A stretch of DNA of 10,823 nt, from the NCBI GenBank assembly GCA_900618425.1, contig UZAN01042185.1, positions 27,656 through 38,478 of the forward strand, given 5' to 3'. Positions 1 to 8,834 of the stretch are shown one piece after another (within the stretch, counting starts at the first letter, position 1; each line of letters begins with the position of its first letter). A program made the position numbers and the translations under genes. The notes beneath the pieces are model-generated. The model searched no databases, was not told the origin of the DNA, and saw nothing but the letters and a program-made list of their open reading frames with translations. This stretch comes from Echinostoma caproni (lineage: Eukaryota; Platyhelminthes; Trematoda; Plagiorchiida; Echinostomatidae).

Positions 1-876
1 GTGTTGCCATGTTCGGTATGCGTTTTGCACCTTCAACGTGTAAAATGCTACTACAAGATTGGGTTGATTCAGCACCGTCTCACCCTAACTGGGATAGTAG
101 TGGAGTAGCTATCTGGGTAGCTATATCTCACCCGGCGGACGCATCACAGTTGAAGTGTCGGCGCGCATACAAAAGGCTCGATTGGCATTTGCCAACTTGA
201 GACATTTGCGGCGCGTTGCGACAGCAGGCTGTCTGTGAAGGGTCGAGTGTATACTGCAGCAGTTCGGCCAGTCCTGCTCTACGGCGCAGAGGCTTGACCT
301 TTACGTGAACAGGATAAAAATAGATTTTCGGTGTTCGAACACCGCTGTCTACGTAGCATTGCACTTGCAATGCTGAGGTTAGGCGTAGAGTTTTAGGCAG
401 TCGCAGTCGTCCACTAGAGCAAGTGATCGACCTCCATAGATTCCGTAGTTGGGACATGTGTTACTTATGTCGCCAGATAGGTTGCCGCGGCGAACGATGT
501 TTGCCAAGGCTGGTAGCGATTGGAAAAAGATAAAGAGTGATCAAACTAAGACTTGGCATGAGGGTATGAAAACCCTAACCAGGAGACTAGGTCATATAAG
601 CCCCGTTAGGCTCCCTGGCTGGGGACCCCGAGATCATGGTCACCGATGGTTGGAGACACTGAGCAATGTGGCTGAGAGTCGCAAACAGTGGTGCTTGTGC
701 ATCCACTCATTATTCTCCTAACACCACTCCATACGAATTCTCCATATTCCGCTTGAGTTGGCTTTCGAAATTCCGATGTTCATTCTGCTATTTTATCCAA
801 CAGGGTAACCAAGAGACAGCAACCAAAACCAGTGCACAAAAGTGCATGGTTAATGGTTGTAAAAACTGAACTGAAC
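1..876 (+). mobile_element. RTE-like LINE, 3' part, degenerate (copy A)
   Basis: This is the C-terminal part of an endonuclease-reverse-transcriptase polyprotein, broken by frameshifts and a stop, with the 5' side cut by the window edge. Pieces in order are: FAPSTCKMLLQDW (about 24-62); YLGSYISPGG then SARIQKARLAFANLRHL in another frame (110-208); VKGRVYTAAVRPVLLYGAEA followed by TGA where Trp is expected (295-297); FEHRCLRSIA (334-363); and SPDRLPRR...QTKTWHEGMKTLTRRLG...RLPGWGPRD...RWLETL, ending at stop 719-721. A 3' UTR follows, with GTGCATGGTTAATGG and a short tail AACTGAACTGAAC. The 3' end is placed at about 876 by comparison with copy B. A tandem duplication of GTAGCTAT (105-112, 117-124) sits at the first frame break. 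A deletion seems to lie near 362-368. The RTE assignment is by motif recognition; it could be another closely related LINE clade. Confidence 0.85.
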
Positions 877-1133
877 CCGTTTTGATGGAGGTGAGAGGAG
901 AAAGTTGCAGACAGAACCATCATTCGAAAATATTCTTTACTCTCTAAATTTCTAACAATCACTGTTAGAAGTGACCGACCGACATGCTTAATTACTTTCT
1001 GAAGCAAGTGGTGCACCGAAAGAAATCAACAAAAACATTGGAATAAATCAGCGAACGAGCGCACAGCGTACAACAACCAGTGAGTAGAAGCAGCACTAAC
1101 GAGTATGACACAATCGTTAACAGAAGCACGTAC
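1..1133 (-). other. CYC1 intron 3, partial, continues past the left edge
   Basis: The donor gtacgt begins at 1133 on the minus strand. The acceptor and last exon are not in the window. Most of the visible intron is LINE copy A, antisense to CYC1. Positions 877-1133 show nothing recognisable. Confidence 0.75.
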
Positions 1134-1357
1134 CTTGAACAGGAATCGCTTTCGTTGATCGTGATTCCGATCGGCGGTCCAGGACAGAAATGTCACGACG
1201 TCTTTGGCCATTTGACTGGCTGTGGCTGGGGTTCCATCCTTGTACTCGATGAGGTCATCGTACAACACTCGAGCCATACTGATAGCACCACCGGGGAAAT
1301 ACGGGTTGTAGTATTGTGGCTCATTTACCACACGTCCTGGTGGAGCGTCACAATAGC
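1134..1357 (-). CDS. CYC1: CYC1 exon 3: axial Met region to HDQRKR
   Basis: This 224-base exon completes the split Gly and adds 74 codons, from YCDAPPG to DQRKRFLFK. It contains [16 protein letters not shown], with the likely sixth haem ligand Met, then [22 protein letters not shown] and DRNHDQRKR, the charged stretch just before the membrane anchor. The acceptor is TTGTCAAG. The exon ends on AAG before donor gtacgt at 1133 and downward. After this donor the frame runs into non-homologous sequence, so the anchor helix needs a further exon to the left. Confidence 0.94.
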
Positions 1358-4300
1358 CTTGACAACATAACGGGAATAGAAGGTTGGAGCTTATTGTGGT
1401 TTTCTTAACAATGGAGTGACATTGGAGATTTAGCAGGTAATATAATAAAACCTACTGCAACAATAGTTAAACCAATCCAGTAACGATGGCAGTGAAAAAA
1501 TTAATAGGATGTATGTAGCCTTGTCATGCAAACATGGCGGTTGCCTGTTCGCAGTGTCAAGGTATTAACGTAGTCCACATGACAAAATGAAATCAAACAA
1601 ACAAGCTTGAACAGGATTTTCGGTGTGCGTGTCTGTGTTAATCGAATTTTCAGTGCAAATGCGTGCCTTGAACCTGAGTCGGAAAAAGAGTGTTCATGAG
1701 AGGGCATGGGACCGGGACAGTGCAGAACAAATGGATCAGAAAAATATCAGCAATGGGAAGACCATTTGGAACAAAATCGTGTTGTTAGCATCGCGATAAA
1801 CCGTGTGAACTCAGGTAGTCCCTTCTCACACGTTGAGCGTCCTCAAAAGCCCGGGTAGCAGTCGCGGGTGAGCAAGAGGAGTTTTGTTACTGGCCGGAAT
1901 TGGAAACAATAGCAACGATGTTCACACTCTAGTGCAGACACAACTAGGACAGTCAAGCTGTAGTGCTGTAGCGATGGTAAAGTGCGTTACATTGTGTCAA
2001 GCTGTCTGCTGTCAGGTTACCACGAAATACCGTTCACATAAGACCTGTTGGCTCGCACAATGATCGATTTATCACACCACATGCGTCAGATCTTGGCAGT
2101 TTCATTGCTTCATTTTTGTGAGTAAAATGCATGGAAGAAAACAATACAATAATTAAACCGAAAACTGGTGTGAATGCCTCAAATAAACAAGTTAACATTT
2201 ATATGAGGAGTCAGTCCATAAGCAATCGGTTGCTGATTGTTATTCGAATGCGGACTAGATTTCAGTTCAGTCTCTCAACCCATTTAACTTTTATTTATGC
2301 ACCCTTGTGCGGCGATTTGCTTGTCGCAGTCGGGATACACGTTTGGATGCTGGAGTAAGGGGAAGGTTGAAATGCTGGCAGCAGTGTAGAGGTGAAAACA
2401 GAGAACATTATTTCCTTGTCCCAACTCCATTCTGAGCACTAACTCGCGGAATCTAAGGGGACATCCGAGGGATATTTAGTGCATTCGCATTGAATACATC
2501 AGGTCTTAATCAGTAGATTCTAAAATGAGTTGAAGACAAGCATCAAATAGAGAGCAACAGAATGAAAAATGTGATTAAAACAGATCTGAAAAATATATAT
2601 CATGTTGGCAGTCAATATGACCTAGCGGGGCCTTATGTGGCTTGCCACTCAAAGTCCCGGGGTTTATCTTGCCGGTTACGATCACTGAACAGCTGATCCT
2701 CGTGACTATGGAGTTCCACCCTGTCTGAGGTCTATCTAACATCGGCGTGTAATTTAAAAAAATGATGGACGATAAGTTAAAAATTAAATCGTGAGAGCTT
2801 AGAGTAGACAGTACAGGATGGAGCGGAGGCGATATTAATCAAGCGATATGGACTCGCAGTCAATAGTGTTGTGAGCCACACGGCCAAAGTACTAAGTCAA
2901 TTAACACCATTCAACTCTGAAGGTAGGTCGTTTCGATACCATACGGCTCAATGATATGCTTAGCCAGTTGAGGCACTATGCGGTTGGTCACTCAAAGTTT
3001 CACGGATGACTAGTTATTTTAAGTGAACAATACGTCCTCTACTCAGACTTCTACCACTTCTGTTGTTCATCACGCAATGGCGTCAGACGTCAGGCGTCTG
3101 AACTAAGTCTAAAACGGTTTTACCGTTACCTATCTGGTGCGGCAGCTCCACGAAGATTAATCCTAAAGAGGATCTTCGACGAGGTACCGATTGCTCTGTG
3201 GTTTTCACTGCTGAAGTAATGCAATCACATCACTAGGAGTTCGTTTATTTTCACAAACAAATAAGCTAGCAGCGCTACAAGTTTAACGACCCCTCTTGAA
3301 AATGGATGAAGCCAAACCACGCGGCTATCGGGGCCTTTTAATTTTCGAAGTGGACTCTTCCTTCCGGATTTTCGTCCCGAGTGCGGCTCGAGCCTACTCA
3401 TCGCAGTACGTTGGGAAGACAAAGTGGTCAACCTGTTTGTAGAGACAGTTAAACTGGATTGTAGTATTATACTATATTGTCCGATACGGTTCGTGACAGG
3501 TTGTACAGTGCGAAGCGCGGAAAGTTTCTACGAAGGAATATTTCATGTGTGCAGACTGCGGTTATTCAACGTGTATAATCCAGAACCTTTTCGCGCTCAA
3601 TGGTAATCACTGTGCGGTAATCAAAGACAGTTTCTACGTTGTGCAAAAATCAATGTCGCTGATATCGATCACATTCATACTCGCAATGGGTGGCAGTCTA
3701 TGAAAAATGATAGATGTTCAGCTGCACATGCAGCTGTCGGACAAAGGTGAGGTGAATACGGATAAACCTTCAAACCGAATACCTGTAATTAAGTGGAAGA
3801 TATAATCCTCATTCCCGTGGCGCGCCTTCACTATATAGGTCAGATCAGGTGGAGCTGCACCGTTGTTGGCTGCACGAGCTGCTTCCGTGTTCGGATAGGG
3901 AGAAGGCAGGGTGTCCGTTAAACGCCCGGGTCGTTCATACATCTTTCCGTTGTCATCCGGACCGTCCAAAACTTGCATCTAGTGGGAAAACAGACAGACG
4001 AATGTACATCCTATAATGAAAACAAATGAATGGCGTCGAAGGTCACGTGGTGTAGCGTAATTATGAAGAAACATGATTTCTTCCGACAAAGGCATATCTT
4101 TTTTAGAAAAACGCTCGGTTACCTAGATGTCGAATTTGAGTAAGAACCCATGGTTCAGAATGTCACCAACTTTTGCAAGTGTCACAGAATATTCCTTTTC
4201 TTACACAATAACTGTGAGGCACAGTAAAACAGGTACATCCTCTGAACCAGCTTAGGTGGGTGTGGTTTGATATAGGTCGTACAGCCATTAACAACAGGAT

Positions 4301-7233
4301 CATAAAGCTATCCAAGAGCAGATGACCCCGTCAATGCCGTTATTTTTCAGCTTTGGTATAAATGAAGAAAACTGAAAAGTTATATTCCATCACCAGCAAC
4401 ATTATTAGATTAAAGCGAAACTCGCCAATCCCTGCCCGATTTTGATCATCAAGTGGGGTGCATCGCCAGCATGTGGCCTCTGAGATCGTGCGTCTGAACA
4501 ATAGCATGGCCACCTAATTCTCTCCATTTCTTTGTCATGCCGCATACAACAGACATTTTTCAGATTTGCCAGTATCAAATGAGGTCCCAAGGAATCCAAA
4601 TAGATTCGTTCACAACTCTTCTGATATAAATCTAGACAAAACGTTCGCAGAAGTATTATCCTAAGGGTCAAAGTTCTGCTGTTCGAGGAACAAATTCAAG
4701 CAATGGGATACGGAGGTCGTGCTTGAAAATCTTTGCGCTCAGTTATCGAACTTGTGTCCCTCATCTCGGTTGGAACCGGAACAGCTCAAGTCTACTCTGG
4801 TGAACACGTTATCAATATCAGTGCCAAATTATCGACTAACGGATTAATAACGGAACAACAAACTAAGAAAGTTACAAAGTTATCATAACGAAACGCGACA
4901 AGGGATCACGTATCATCTCACATCAGAGTACGTCAGGAAGGTAGCGACAATTCTGAATGATGAATCCAAGTTCACAAAAATGACCCTCGAAAATGACACG
5001 ACACTACAAATAGAGAAGGCTCTTTCTTTCATTTCGCCTGTTCGCCGAGCTTGGCAATTTGTTTGCAAACGTTTCATCACCATCCGAGGTGACACCATCA
5101 GTGCTTGTAAAGTGGCCACTTCACAAGCAGTTCACCCGAGCTACGAGAACCGATTTTCAATATTTTGTTAAGGCTCTTTCTACCACATCACGAAAACTCT
5201 ACGCTACGTTTGAACGGGTTCGCCTAACAGGGACTACCATTCCACGGTTGTATGAGCTGCCCAAAGTTCAGTTTCAATTTTGACGACCACTAACCATGCA
5301 CTTTCGTGCCCCGGCTTGGGTTGCCGTCTTTTGGCCGCCCACTTGGATAAAAAGAGAAGGATGAAGATTGGAATGTTGAAAGCCAATTGAAGTAGAAGAT
5401 AGAGAATTCATATAGAATGGTGTTAAGAGAATAATGAGCATCACTGTTTGCGACACCCAGCCACATCGGTGACCATTATCTCGGAGTACCCAGTCTCCTG
5501 GTTAGGATTCTCATACCCTTATGCCAGGTCTTCGTTTGACCACCCTTGACCTTTATCCAACTACCCCCTGCCTCGGCAAATATCGCTCGCCGTGGCAACC
5601 TATCTGGTGACATGCGCAATATATAACACACAACACAACGAGGTCTATGGAGGTCGACTACCTGCTCCAGTGGACAACCGCGACTGCCTAAAACTCTACG
5701 CTGCCCAAAGTATATGAGAGTGGATTCACCATGCGGCCAATCCTGGATATGTGCAACTTTCCTTACCATGTGATAGTCAAATGGTTGGCTCGTGTTCTGG
5801 AACCGGTGAGTGAAGTCAACTCAGCATAGGCTAAAGTATTTAATTGGTTTCACTGGCACTTTGAATGACCTAAATATCGAAGATCGCCACATATTTTCGC
5901 TAGATATCACATCTCTCTTAGTGAACGTTCCGATCGGGGAAACGATTGATTATCTATGTACCTATATCAAAAGCAACGGGATTAACGAAGGCCTATCGAC
6001 AAATGAAATAAAAACCTGTTATTCTTCTGCACACACAATGTGCCATTCAAGCTCAGTGGGGGAATCTATCGCCATAAGGACGGTGTAACAATGGGGTCCC
6101 CGCTAGGGCCCTTGTTTGCCTATGGTTTTATGTCTAAAATAGGAAACGATCCGATCAAAACACATCGAACGATGCGTACTGTAGCAGCGTTACGCAGACG
6201 ACATTTCGTGTGCTTGATTTTACAACTGCAAACATCTGCTAAACTATTTCAATGCTGTGTCTCGGAATTTGAAATGCACGATTGAAAATGAAGCAAACAA
6301 CCAATTAGCATATTTAGATGTTTGCCTAACTCGTTGTGATGACGGGTCCATCAGACTGTCGATACAAAGGAGGTGACGTGGAACGAGCAGTACATTCAAT
6401 TCCGTGGCTCTATACCACTCAGCATTAAGAACCTCATACTCAATTTGGCCAACAGAGCTAGAAGAATCTGCACGGAGGGTACGCTGGTTGAAGAACTCCA
6501 AAATGTGCGGAACACCTTCATCCAGAATGGATACCCGAAGCGCTTGATGGAATCTGTGATGCAACCACAAGGTGTTTCCCAAGAAGGTCATTGCTAGGAA
6601 GTCTGTACACATTGCTTCACCATTTAAAGGCGACACCCTGACAGAGATTGTGCATACAAGGCTATCAAATGCCATCAACAAAACGTTTTATGCAGCTAAG
6701 TACCTCTTTCATCGCGCTGCTCTTATACGCCGCGTGGACTAGGTGGGACTAATCGAGCATGACTAGGCTTGGAGCTTCTGTCAATAAACGCGTTTTAGGC
6801 AGGCTACATACATACTTAATCCGAATAACTATTATCACAATTACGATCGTACAATGCACGCTCCAACGTTTAACTGTGCGAAAATGGAATACAAAAGAAG
6901 TAAACCATGTACTGAAATTTTCATACATACCTCTGCCGCATCTGCCTTCGCCTCATCTTCGGTGAGGACTGCATTGACTAAATGACGATAGCACAGGTAT
7001 TTCATACTGTGGCAGGCTGCGCACACTTCTTTATACACCTGGTAACCACGGCGAACAGAGTGATGGTCGAACGCCGAAAGCACTCCGTGATGGCTCCAGG
7101 GCAGAGCTGGTGCGTGTGCCTGCATTTCCGAAGCGAAAACCGGCGTGGCGAATCCTATTACTCCCACTGTCGTTACCCCGCCGACCAATGCGATCTTGGA
7201 CCAGATCGAGTTGCGGATTGTCTTCCATGACAT
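1134..7233 (-). CDS. CYC1: Cytochrome c1, haem protein of mitochondrial complex III (three coding exons seen, 3' end outside window)
   Basis: Cytochrome c1 passes electrons from the Rieske protein to cytochrome c within the bc1 complex, in the mitochondrial intermembrane space. Three minus-strand exons (7233-6931, 3978-3783, 1357-1134) join in frame to 241 residues. Residues 1-14 are basic (K4, R7, K14) and 15-35 hydrophobic, as in the bipartite presequence of this family. CAACH at 71-75 is the covalent haem site. PPDL and KARHGNEDY lie in exon 2. [11 protein letters not shown] in exon 3 carries the expected axial Met (about residue 194), followed by [14 protein letters not shown] and HDQRKR. 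All introns are GT-AG, with junction phases 0, 1 and 0, and no stop or frameshift is seen. The C-terminal transmembrane anchor is missing and should lie in a fourth exon beyond the left edge. The family match is based on recognised motifs, not on a search. Confidence 0.95.
2629..2655 (+). repeat. Short diverged direct repeat, unit 1
   Basis: 27 bases matching 2972-2998 at 21 positions without gaps, ending in the shared CACTCAAAGT. Possibly part of an old SINE or other repeat; the evidence is thin. Confidence 0.3.
2972..2998 (+). repeat. Short diverged direct repeat, unit 2
   Basis: Partner of 2629-2655. About 30 bases before it, GTTTCGATACC (2930-2940) loosely resembles a pol III B box, which would suit a tRNA-derived SINE. 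No convincing A box was found. Confidence 0.3.
3083..3178. repeat. Cluster of three perfect hairpins in CYC1 intron 2
   Basis: Three inverted repeats lie in 96 bases. The first is TCAGACG/CGTCTGA (3083-3089, 3095-3101). The second is AACGGT/ACCGTT (3113-3118, 3122-3127). The third is CGAAGAT/ATCTTCG (3151-3157, 3172-3178), with an inner CCT/AGG. No coding potential was recognised. It may be a structured RNA, a remnant of a repeat, or chance. Confidence 0.6.
3783..3978 (-). CDS. CYC1: CYC1 exon 2: DGP to HLIT segment
   Basis: This 196-base exon encodes 65 residues plus one base of a split Gly codon. It contains [39 protein letters not shown] and FHLIT, all typical of the cytochrome c1 core. 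The acceptor is ...CCCACTAG before ATGCAAG. The donor is ACAG followed by gtattc at 3782-3781. The split G joins GC of exon 3 to give Gly, reading [11 protein letters not shown], as expected for the family. The Met at the exon start is internal, not a start codon. Confidence 0.95.
5256..5267. repeat. Target-site duplication of copy B, left arm
   Basis: GCTGCCCAAAGT is repeated exactly at 5700-5711, immediately on the other side of LINE copy B. The flanking bases differ on both sides. Removing the insert and one arm restores the Penelope frame ([10 protein letters not shown]). Confidence 0.92.
5268..5699 (-). mobile_element. RTE-like LINE, 5'-truncated insertion (copy B)
   Basis: This 432-bp minus-strand insertion lies inside the Penelope-like element and is bounded by a 12-bp target-site duplication. 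It is truncated at the 5' side: it starts at CGTAGAGTTTTAGGC, which matches copy A from 387. It encodes [19 protein letters not shown], then [17 protein letters not shown] and [19 protein letters not shown], followed by the 3' UTR with GTGCATGGTTAGTGG. The tail ends AAATTGAAACTGA. Compared with copy A it lacks the RLPGWGPRD region and two smaller stretches, so its open frame ends early at TPR. 5' truncation plus a target duplication is the usual outcome of target-primed reverse transcription. Confidence 0.9.
5700..5711. repeat. Target-site duplication of copy B, right arm
   Basis: Second exact copy of GCTGCCCAAAGT. It abuts the truncated 5' end of the minus-strand LINE and continues into the right half of the Penelope-like element. 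Confidence 0.92.
6931..7233 (-). CDS. CYC1: CYC1 coding exon 1: presequence and haem-binding CAACH
   Basis: This exon encodes 101 residues, from MSWKTIRN to [10 protein letters not shown]. It supplies the targeting and sorting presequence, the PWSHHG...[15 protein letters not shown] haem region and the YRHL helix. It ends on a full GAG codon followed by the donor gtatgt at 6930 and downward. ATG 7233 is the first ATG after an in-frame TAG at 7242-7240. That TAG belongs to a splice-acceptor-like TTTCTTTGTAG, so any N-terminal extension must come from an upstream exon or a spliced leader. Only the two codons GCT TGT lie between the acceptor and the ATG. Confidence 0.93.
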
Positions 7234-7239
7234 ACAAGC

Positions 7240-7251
7240 CTACAAAGAAAA
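7240..7251 (-). promoter_or_regulatory. 3' splice acceptor just before CYC1 ATG (cis or spliced-leader trans-splicing)
   Basis: On the minus strand, a pyrimidine-rich TTTCTTTGTAG ends at 7240, followed by GCTTGT and the CYC1 ATG at 7233. This is a good acceptor and its TAG is also an in-frame stop. It implies either an upstream non-coding or presequence exon, or trans-splicing. Fluke spliced leaders such as those of Schistosoma and Fasciola are known to end in AUG. Here that AUG would be in frame and add Met-Ala-Cys. Which of these is used cannot be told from the sequence. Confidence 0.6.
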
Positions 7252-8834
7252 AAGCACAGTGCAGATTGGAGATGAATTTCGAAAAAAGTGAACAAACATC
7301 TTAAAGCGAACATTATGACACAAAACTACGGACGGAAATTCAGTGGTACAAATTCTTCGTAATTTTTTCATGCCTTTTTAGACATGAAAATGAAAGAGTT
7401 TAACTTTGCTAACAACTCAAAAAAAAGATGAGGACCAATTGGTGGCGGAACATGTGGCATAACGTAAATTGCGCATATAAATCAGTTATTTGCACATCTA
7501 GCGGATTGGGACGGTGAAAAACGTAATATTTCCTATCAAAGAGAACAATCATTGACCTTTTGCTAGTCCGTAAACCGTAGGTATGTGCAAACCATCGGAG
7601 GAAAAAAATAAATCACTATCGAATAGATCTCGATTGCAGGTTGTGGAACATCAGTTAACTGTTACTTTGGAGCGGAAATATCACAGTCGTCTAGGTGCCA
7701 GCTAGAACGTGCAGAAAGAAGAAACCGGACCACGGCTGAAATGTCAATCGTCTACGTGCTGATGGAGAACGATAGTTTACAGGAAGCGTTAATTTTGCAT
7801 AGCCTGAAACACTATATTGATGCACTCGTTTCTCAAGTATTTGAACGGATAAAGCAACGTGGCAAATTTATTTTGTGGTCTTACTTGTGTTGTTTGTAAC
7901 TGCCTTACGTGTAAGAAAACAGATGGGCCAGGGCCGTTTCATGGATGATCTTTTCCTTGCACCAGTTTCCTCAAGTTGTTATAATTGTTTGTTATTATTG
8001 GCAGTTATAACTTTTCTGTATTGCAGTTTACGTCCCTTTCTGTTGGCTTCCTCCAATCTCTTACTTCAACCTTATTTCGCTACCATCTTCAAACTCCCTT
8101 CACCATGGAGAAAACATCGCCAACTTTTTAACAGAAGTTTGTGCCTTAGCTAATAAGCTGTTGACAACTTACTGTCACCTATTGAAACATCAAAACCCGA
8201 ATCGCTTAACTATACTTTTCCCAGCGTTAGCAATTTCGACTGTTCTTCAGAGCTCCTATCGATGACTCACACACCCCCTTGATGCGTTCTCGCTTATCCA
8301 AAATTCCAAGAAACGATCATTTTAATCCCTTTTCTGTCTTCACATTTCAAAATTCTAGTGCTCTTTTGCCGAATGTATTCCTCAAGACCACCAAAAGACC
8401 TTTTACCTTCAAAGACAGGATCAACTAAATGGTGCCTAATTGAACATTCACCACACAGTATACTATTGATCACGGCTGTGAACTAAATTGTGCCACAGGT
8501 TTTGTTACACTTATTAATAAACCTTACATCTAGTTCAGACCTTGTACTACCCTAGTAGGAAGACTGACCAGTTTACTGTTCCCACTGAAATCAGAACCGT
8601 ATCAGCAAGCAACAAATTAATCAAGCTTCAGCCCGAAAGCCTTGATTTTGATACTCTTCTTAAATCAACAATGGCTTCACTGAGAGAATGTTTGTTAATT
8701 TACTTTCAACAATTGGTGCTAAATCTTGATTCATGAAAGCTTGGCAGTTTCATTTCTCCAGCAATTAACAACCTACGACAGGATAAAACGGGCCGTGGAA
8801 ACTATTGCTAGACACCCTAGCAGTAGCCGTCCAT
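7252..8834. other. No gene recognised; sequence upstream of CYC1
   Basis: All open frames here are short, and none resembles a known protein. Part of it (about 7930-8350) is pyrimidine-rich on the plus strand. It should contain the CYC1 promoter, or any upstream 5' exon, but I could not place either. Confidence 0.6.

Larger units (their letters stand above)
1358..3782 (-). other. CYC1 intron 2, no gene
   Basis: This 2425-base intron has donor gtattc (from 3782) and acceptor TTGTCAAG (to 1358). No coding stretch resembles a known protein in any frame. It contains a cluster of three hairpins (3083-3178) and a pair of short diverged repeats (2629-2655 and 2972-2998), which may be remnants of an unidentified repeat. 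Nothing else was recognised. Confidence 0.85.
4400..6760 (+). pseudogene. Penelope-like element polyprotein, dead, interrupted by a LINE
   Basis: Broken pieces of a Penelope-like reverse transcriptase read left to right in changing frames. They are: [19 protein letters not shown] (4632-4674); [16 protein letters not shown] (from about 4750); IITKRDKGS (4882); [13 protein letters not shown]...[18 protein letters not shown] (4926-5021); [14 protein letters not shown] (5227-5268). After the inserted LINE come [19 protein letters not shown] and [10 protein letters not shown] (5701-5808). The RT core follows: [13 protein letters not shown] with catalytic Asp at 5903; MGSPLGPL at 6091-6114; YADD at 6191-6202; FNAVSRNLK...LAYLDV (6248-6373). 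RT thumb-like sequence runs to 6597, then [17 protein letters not shown] (6623). A possible trace of the GIY-YIG nuclease start (Cys-Ser-Cys, then GGTNR) is seen at 6712-6760. Many stops and frameshifts make it inactive. The left boundary is weak: text resembling the N-terminal domain begins near 4400. It is antisense to CYC1. Confidence 0.85.
3979..6930 (-). other. CYC1 intron 1, swollen by nested retroelements
   Basis: This 2952-base intron has donor gtatgt (from 6930) and acceptor CCCACTAG (to 3979). Most of it is a Penelope-like element on the opposite strand, with a LINE fragment inside it. Outside the elements, about 3979-4390 and 6770-6930 show no recognisable feature apart from the splice sites. 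Confidence 0.9.

Noticed and set aside
128..457. 109-codon minus-strand open frame
   Set aside because: It is the complement of LINE copy A, whose plus-strand frames carry recognisable RT-associated motifs. The minus-strand translation resembles nothing.
2850..2945. Possible tRNA gene from a B-box-like sequence
   Set aside because: No acceptor stem, anticodon arm or convincing A box could be paired.
6244..6681. 145-codon minus-strand open frame, the longest in the window
   Set aside because: It is antisense to the Penelope-like RT and thumb region, which has clear motifs on the plus strand. No motif was seen in the minus-strand product.
4400..6760. Hammerhead ribozyme, as found in some Penelope-like elements
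   Set aside because: I looked for CTGATGA with a following GAAA core on both strands and found no matching arrangement.
6982..7304. Plus-strand open frames over CYC1 exon 1
   Set aside because: They are shadows of the cytochrome c1 coding exon on the other strand.
7875..8153. 92-codon plus-strand open frame with hydrophobic, Leu-rich translation
   Set aside because: It lies in a pyrimidine-rich stretch that naturally gives Leu, Ser and Phe codons. There is no known motif and no splice or codon evidence.
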